Shown here: piece after piece, positions 60,431 to 64,000 of the stretch
How the letters are laid out: each line of letters begins with the position of its first letter
Position numbering within the stretch: the first letter of the stretch is position 1
From: Xiphophorus maculatus
Taxonomy: Eukaryota > Chordata > Actinopteri > Cyprinodontiformes > Poeciliidae
Direction of reading: 5' to 3'
Length of the DNA: 64,000 nucleotides
Assembly: GCF_002775205.1 (NCBI RefSeq)
Contig: NC_036461.1
Location: 11,569,015-11,633,014 of the forward strand
The notes under the pieces: model-generated
What the model saw: the letters and a program-made list of their open reading frames with translations, nothing else
Told to the model about the DNA's origin: nothing
Databases searched by the model: none
Position numbers and translations under genes: made by a program

Positions 60431-62121
60431 AGATATACAATATCAGTAAAATATAGCACTAAACATTATTCATTTGGTACCTATAGATACTCACCATGGG
60501 CCCTGGTGGGCCTCTGGGTCCAGATGACCCCTCTTTTCCTGGTGGCCCCTTTAAAAGAAACAACACACAGTCACATGTGAGTTACAGCTCCTTGGGGAGC
60601 ATGGTAGTTTAATATATCATTGTCCTAATCTAAGGGGGGGGGTTTGCCTTAAGAGTGCCTTTTTAACTTAAGGAGTAACACCTTTACAGGCTTAAATACA
60701 CGTGAATATAGTTAAACACCAATAACTTACTCAAGATACCATATAAGGCATGATGTTAAAGAGCTTGATTCATTTTAAGGGCTTTTGACTCTATACATAC
60801 TCTATGCTAGCATGGAATTCTTACCCGAGCTCCGCTTGGTCCAACAGGGCCCAGAGGACCGCGTGGCCCAGGAGGACCCTGGGAAAAAACACACACACAC
60901 TTTACCATAAACAAATCACCAAAAACTGTGTCCATTTATGTAGCCCTCCTAGTGCATCTAAAGGCTTTTAATATGCTGAAAATGCACTTCTTTCGTACAT
61001 ATTTAGCCAAAGATAACACATTATTTTGCTTGTAGAAACTCTAAAAAGTCTCTTGTGTCTCATGTGATCGTTGTTCTTCTACAACAGACCACATTAGGTC
61101 AAATTGCAAAGATGCTGCTGCCAATAGACTCTGAACATTACAGGGTGGGATTTTCTCCCATACTTTCATATTTCAAGCCCAAGCAGCGGTGATTTCCTCA
61201 CCAGCTCAATGGTGGGAGTTGAATGAATGACATCAGCTGGATAAAATCACATGATTTTCACTCCATGTCAAATGGCTCAAACTTAACTGCTGACATAAGT
61301 AACAGAAATGTAAAGAACCTCTATGAACTTTGGTTACATGCTCAAACACCTAGAGGTCACTTTAAGCCTTTCTAAATCCCATTCTGCTTCAGTTACACGG
61401 ATCTTTTATTGTCTGGAGTAACAAGTAACAAGTATTCCTTATATCAATTTACAGCATTGCTGTTCTTTTAACGTTTGTGACTCAAGAGAACCAAATTAAG
61501 AGTTTGGACTTCCTTAGGGTTGGCATGATAAAGCTCCCAAATCTCATTGTGGTTTCATCCTGATTGTTGGACTAAATTCACATTCCAGTGTAAATGCTGC
61601 TCCTTGTGGATAGTTTCTAGTTTACTGATCATAAACCACATATGAGTAAAATGTTCTTACTTGCAAACCAGTAATGCCTGAATCTCCACGATCTCCCTTA
61701 GGTCCTGGGCGACCCTAAATAGGAAGAGGAAAAAGAAAGCATAGCACACTTTACTTTACCCATTTATTTGTTCCATGTTTGTGATTGATGGGATATTTTA
61801 ATAGGATCAGTAAAGAAAATAACAACGCTCTCTGGATGTCTGGAAGATAGACGAGGGGAGTGAGATGTGTTTTGACGACAGTTATAAATCCCACTAAGTG
61901 CTGATGTGCAGCAAGTGTTGAATCAGGCATTCTATTCTACTTGAAGGTAGGCGGGGATTGCAAATGATACAATTAACAAAACACAGTTCACTGCCAAAAG
62001 GATTTGTCAATGAAAATTAACTTACAGGTTCTCCAGGCCGAGAAAGTCCTGTAGGGCCTTGTGGACCTGGTGGCCCCATCGCACCTGGGAGTCCTGACTC
62101 ACCACGTGGACCCATTGGACC
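55457..62121 (-). CDS. col12a1: col12a1, collagen XII alpha 1 chain, C-terminal exons (gene continues past the right edge)
   Basis: Exons in transcription order: 62121-62026, 61714-61661, 60878-60825, 60548-60495, 60019-59948, 59864-59829, 59742-59676, 59592-59410, 59188-59111, 58129-57959 (or to 57939) and 55614-55457. All have GT-AG borders and consistent phases. They encode the end of the COL2 triple helix, the NC2 linker ([19 protein letters not shown]), COL1, and NC1. COL1 has two breaks in the Gly-X-Y pattern (GND-IR-G and GES-RT-G). The COL1/NC1 junction has GYCDSSQC, two cysteines four residues apart, the FACIT trimerisation signature. GESRTGPPG and [16 protein letters not shown] are as I remember collagen XII rather than XIV. 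The product is a secreted fibril-associated collagen that links fibrils to the matrix. Which of the fish paralogues (a or b) it is cannot be told. Confidence 0.9.
55615..57938 (-). other. col12a1 intron or short-form 3' UTR
   Basis: It is intronic when the long NC1 form is made and 3' UTR when the transcript reads through to the short-form stop codon. Minus-strand AATAAA signals at about 57388-57393 and 56102-56112 could end the short form. No other gene is seen. Confidence 0.5.
57939..58129 (-). CDS. col12a1: col12a1 exon with end of COL1 and the short NC1 tail
   Basis: Begins with the split glycine codon after TGCAG. It encodes [11 protein letters not shown], further Gly-X-Y triplets to [17 protein letters not shown], then [12 protein letters not shown]. 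An in-frame donor GT at 57958-57957 allows splicing to the long tail. If it is not used, translation runs on through TPTTV to TAA (57941-57939), giving a short NC1. Confidence 0.88.
58130..59110 (-). other. col12a1 intron
   Basis: Nothing besides intron signals and A/T runs. Confidence 0.6.
59111..59188 (-). CDS. col12a1: col12a1 COL1 exon
   Basis: A 78-nt exon encoding [25 protein letters not shown] with split glycine codons at both ends. It contains the first Gly-X-Y imperfection of COL1. Confidence 0.85.
59250..59300 (+). mobile_element. Tiny Tc1-like scrap in a col12a1 intron
   Basis: CCCCAGCATGAAACATTGTG then GTGGCAGCATCATGATGTGG matches the VKHGGGSIMLW-coding part of Tc1 transposases. 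Too short to define ends. Confidence 0.45.
59410..59592 (-). CDS. col12a1: col12a1 exon joining NC2 to COL1
   Basis: Encodes [19 protein letters not shown], the end of the NC2 linker, then the start of COL1 ([18 protein letters not shown] and on to GNQGERG). 183 nt; phase 1 at both ends. Confidence 0.88.
59676..59742 (-). CDS. col12a1: col12a1 NC2 exon
   Basis: A 67-nt exon encoding [20 protein letters not shown] and VN. Donor GTGAGC at 59675. The single cysteine is in the FACIT NC2 region. Confidence 0.87.
59829..60019 (-). CDS. col12a1: col12a1 two COL2 exons
   Basis: Exon 60019-59948 (72 nt) encodes [20 protein letters not shown] then PGSP. Exon 59864-59829 (36 nt) encodes [12 protein letters not shown], the end of COL2. 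A short intron of 83 bp separates them. Confidence 0.86.
60399..60428. repeat. T30 run in a col12a1 intron
   Basis: Thirty consecutive T on the plus strand (A on the coding strand). Prone to length polymorphism. Confidence 0.85.
60495..60548 (-). CDS. col12a1: col12a1 COL2 exon
   Basis: 54 nt, the canonical fibrillar-type exon size: [18 protein letters not shown]. Confidence 0.86.
60825..60878 (-). CDS. col12a1: col12a1 COL2 exon
   Basis: 54 nt: [18 protein letters not shown], six full Gly-X-Y triplets. Confidence 0.86.
60879..61660 (-). other. col12a1 intron
   Basis: No embedded gene or recognisable element. Confidence 0.55.
61661..61714 (-). CDS. col12a1: col12a1 COL2 exon with RGD
   Basis: 54 nt: [18 protein letters not shown]. 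The triplets GDR-GDS create an RGD sequence in the triple helix. Confidence 0.86.
62026..62121 (-). CDS. col12a1: col12a1 COL2 exon with a helix interruption
   Basis: 96 nt: [16 protein letters not shown] then [16 protein letters not shown]. The Gly-X-Y pattern breaks at GLS-RP-GEP. This is the most 5' exon I can identify in the window; earlier exons lie to the right of it, outside the window. Confidence 0.85.
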
Positions 62122-64000
62122 CTGCGGCAATACACATATCATCAGCAAGATGGTAGAAAATCACAATATTTGGAAAGAAGGTTAAAGTCAAACTTAATTA
62201 TGCCTGAAACTGTGCTGACAGATGATTCGTTGTTTAACAATGACAGTTCTGGGAAATGGACCTTCAAAATATTTGACGTGGGCCTCCTTGAAATTTACTG
62301 TGGGGAAATATACATTTAACTGTTTTCAGATGTGTGCAATTTCTATGAACAGGAGAAATTAAACTTTAAGAGGCAGACCTCTGGAATAGTTTTCTTTATC
62401 TAACCACTGCTGATATTCTAGATTTACAAGCCTTATAAATCCAGAATACAAGATTTATGCATTTTCTGAATACAAAATGCTTAAAATTAGAACATTTTTT
62501 GCATTTTGTCATGATATGATCATAAACTGCAAAGGATTTTATTGCAATTATATATGATAGGCCAACACAAAATAGTGCATAATTATAAATTGGAAGGAAG
62601 ATTATGCATTATTTTGACTATAAGATGGAAGTGTAGCCCCAGTATTTTATTCTTTGTAAGACCACCCTTTACTGTTATTACAGCTGCAAGTGTTTTGCAG
62701 CATGTCTCTACTCATTTAGAAACTGCCCATTCTTGTTTTTTAAAATATTATAGCGGATGCTCAATCAGATTCAACAAAGAAAATCTGTAAGAGGGATTTC
62801 TAAGTCATGCACACAAGTCCCATAAATATTCTGGCATAGGCCATTCTAACCATAGGTTTCGCACTTCAATAAAGGGCAGCGCCTTCAATGGCAGCAACCC
62901 CAGGTGCCCCGTCTTCTGGGATGGGCTCTACTGAAATTAATTTTGTTGTGCTTCGGTACAATAACACTAAAATCATTCTGATTCTGATTCTGATAAGGGA
63001 TGTGGGTGCTTTATCACCCAAATTTTTGTTAGTGGGCTGGTTCAGTACACACAGTCTCCCCACAGTTTTGCACAAAAAATGTACTTCTATGGGTATGAGT
63101 TTGTATTTATTCCACTAATATGAGCGGGAGGCTGATGTGAGAACAGGTATCTGGGTTAACAAACATCATAAATGGTGTTGAGTGTTTAAATTTCACAAAC
63201 GCTTGCTCAACATTTTTTTGGTACATATGAAACATCATGTGTCTTTCACATGCAAAGTACATCGTTATTGTGTTCGCAACTAAGTTTGCAACATAAAACA
63301 TATTTAAAGAAATGACACCACCAGAAAATCACAAACAGATTTTTTTGCAACAAATCAGAGTATGCCTGTGATGAAAAAGAACCACTCTGTGCCAGCAAAC
63401 CAGAATACTGCACCAATAAAAACACAGAATAAATATTACACTTGAATTTAGTAGACTGAGAATATGTAGTTAAGCATGCAAATATACTAGGTGTGTTTTT
63501 ACATTTAGCTTTTACATATAGTTTTACATTTCATTTTTAGACTCAGACCCAGCTAAACTATAACTAATCAATTTACTGTAATCAGCAGATTTTCTCACAC
63601 ATTTGCTGCATCTTCTTAAATGGCTTGAGGCAAACTGCAGAGTGGGATTCTTTTAGCTTTCTCTTAGCAGTTCAACAATTTTGCCACTCATCTGTAGTGC
63701 TGCATGGCATCAGAAAATCTTGTCGATATAGGTTCAGATATAAGACTATTAACTTCTTTTCTCTTTTGTCTGTGCTTCCATCCCTCTGTGAGCTTTAGCA
63801 TTTTGGGTAATGTTTTTTGCCCAGCATGAGCACCTCCTGCCTGTGACTCTGTTCAACCTGCTAAATATTACATTAGCATGAAAAATGTGAGTTCATAGTT
63901 GGAATGTATAAGCCAACAATTATTGCACTCCAAATAGTCCCTTGAGATAAACACTTTGCACACACTGATATTTAGATGATGATTTATTAGCAATATACTG
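62122..64000 (-). other. col12a1 intron (to the window edge)
   Basis: No collagen exon seen on the minus strand. Contains a Tc1-like fragment (62470-62870) and a short simple-repeat piece GATTCTGATTCTGATTCTG at about 62977-62995. Confidence 0.55.
62470..62870 (-). mobile_element. Tc1-like fossil in a col12a1 intron
   Basis: The plus strand shows TTTTATTGCAATTATATATG, ATAGGCCAACACAAAATAGT, AGACCACCCTTTACTGTTAT, TACAGCTGCAAGTGTTTTGC, AGCATGTCTCTACTCATTTA, AACTGCCCATTCTTG and GGCATAGGCCATTCTAAC. This is the reverse strand of a common fish Tc1 family. Frames are broken. Confidence 0.65.

Noticed and set aside
60086..60580. 164-codon plus-strand open frame
   Set aside because: Lies antisense across col12a1 exons and a T30 run (giving a phenylalanine run). 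A shadow of the collagen gene.
62880..63010. Possible coding exon on the minus strand (PEDGAPGVAAIEG)
   Set aside because: Looks collagen-like by chance, but lacks Gly-X-Y repeats and flanking splice sites. It abuts a GATTCT simple repeat typical of a transposon tail.

Overview
The window reads as AT-rich nuclear DNA of a bony fish (teleost). There is no bacterial gene organisation. Genes are split by GT-AG introns, several Tc1/mariner fossils and LINE tails of types common in fish genomes are present, and the right end carries the 3' part of a vertebrate FACIT collagen gene. Most of the sequence is non-coding.

Layout. Positions 1-22454 hold no gene I can support, only decayed interspersed repeats, a tRNA-Ile-like relic and several hairpins. 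Positions 22461-33116 are one intact DNA transposon of 10,656 bp. It is bounded by TATTAG 6-bp target-site duplications and by long terminal inverted repeats (about 350 bp left, 272 bp right) that contain a minisatellite. Positions 33123-55456 are again gene-free and contain several Tc1/mariner fossils, a MITE with AGGCTATGTTCACACTGCA-type ends, an LTR-like GC-rich block and a LINE 3' end. Positions 55457-62121 on the minus strand are the last exons of col12a1 (collagen XII alpha 1), including alternative endings for the short and the long NC1 domain. The gene continues beyond the right edge of the window.

The transposon is the centre of interest. It carries two convergent, multi-exon genes that both read through without a frame break. 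On the plus strand a 13-exon gene encodes a 675-residue zinc-ribbon/HECT E3 ubiquitin ligase with the catalytic-cysteine motif intact. On the minus strand a 3-exon gene encodes a 389-residue integrase-type DDE transposase with D138, D197 and E238 in place. The inner part of the two inverted repeats is identical over about 100 bp and holds a CCAAT box and an ETS site just upstream of both start codons, so the inverted repeats probably double as promoters. A perfect 24-bp palindrome between the two genes carries AATAAA on both strands. A 0.7-kb foldback also lies between the genes. A Tc1-like element with internal deletions is nested in the second intron of the transposase gene.

The 6-bp duplication and the integrase-like transposase recall what I remember of the eukaryotic IS3EU group in repeat libraries. 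I could not check this, and related elements may already be catalogued.
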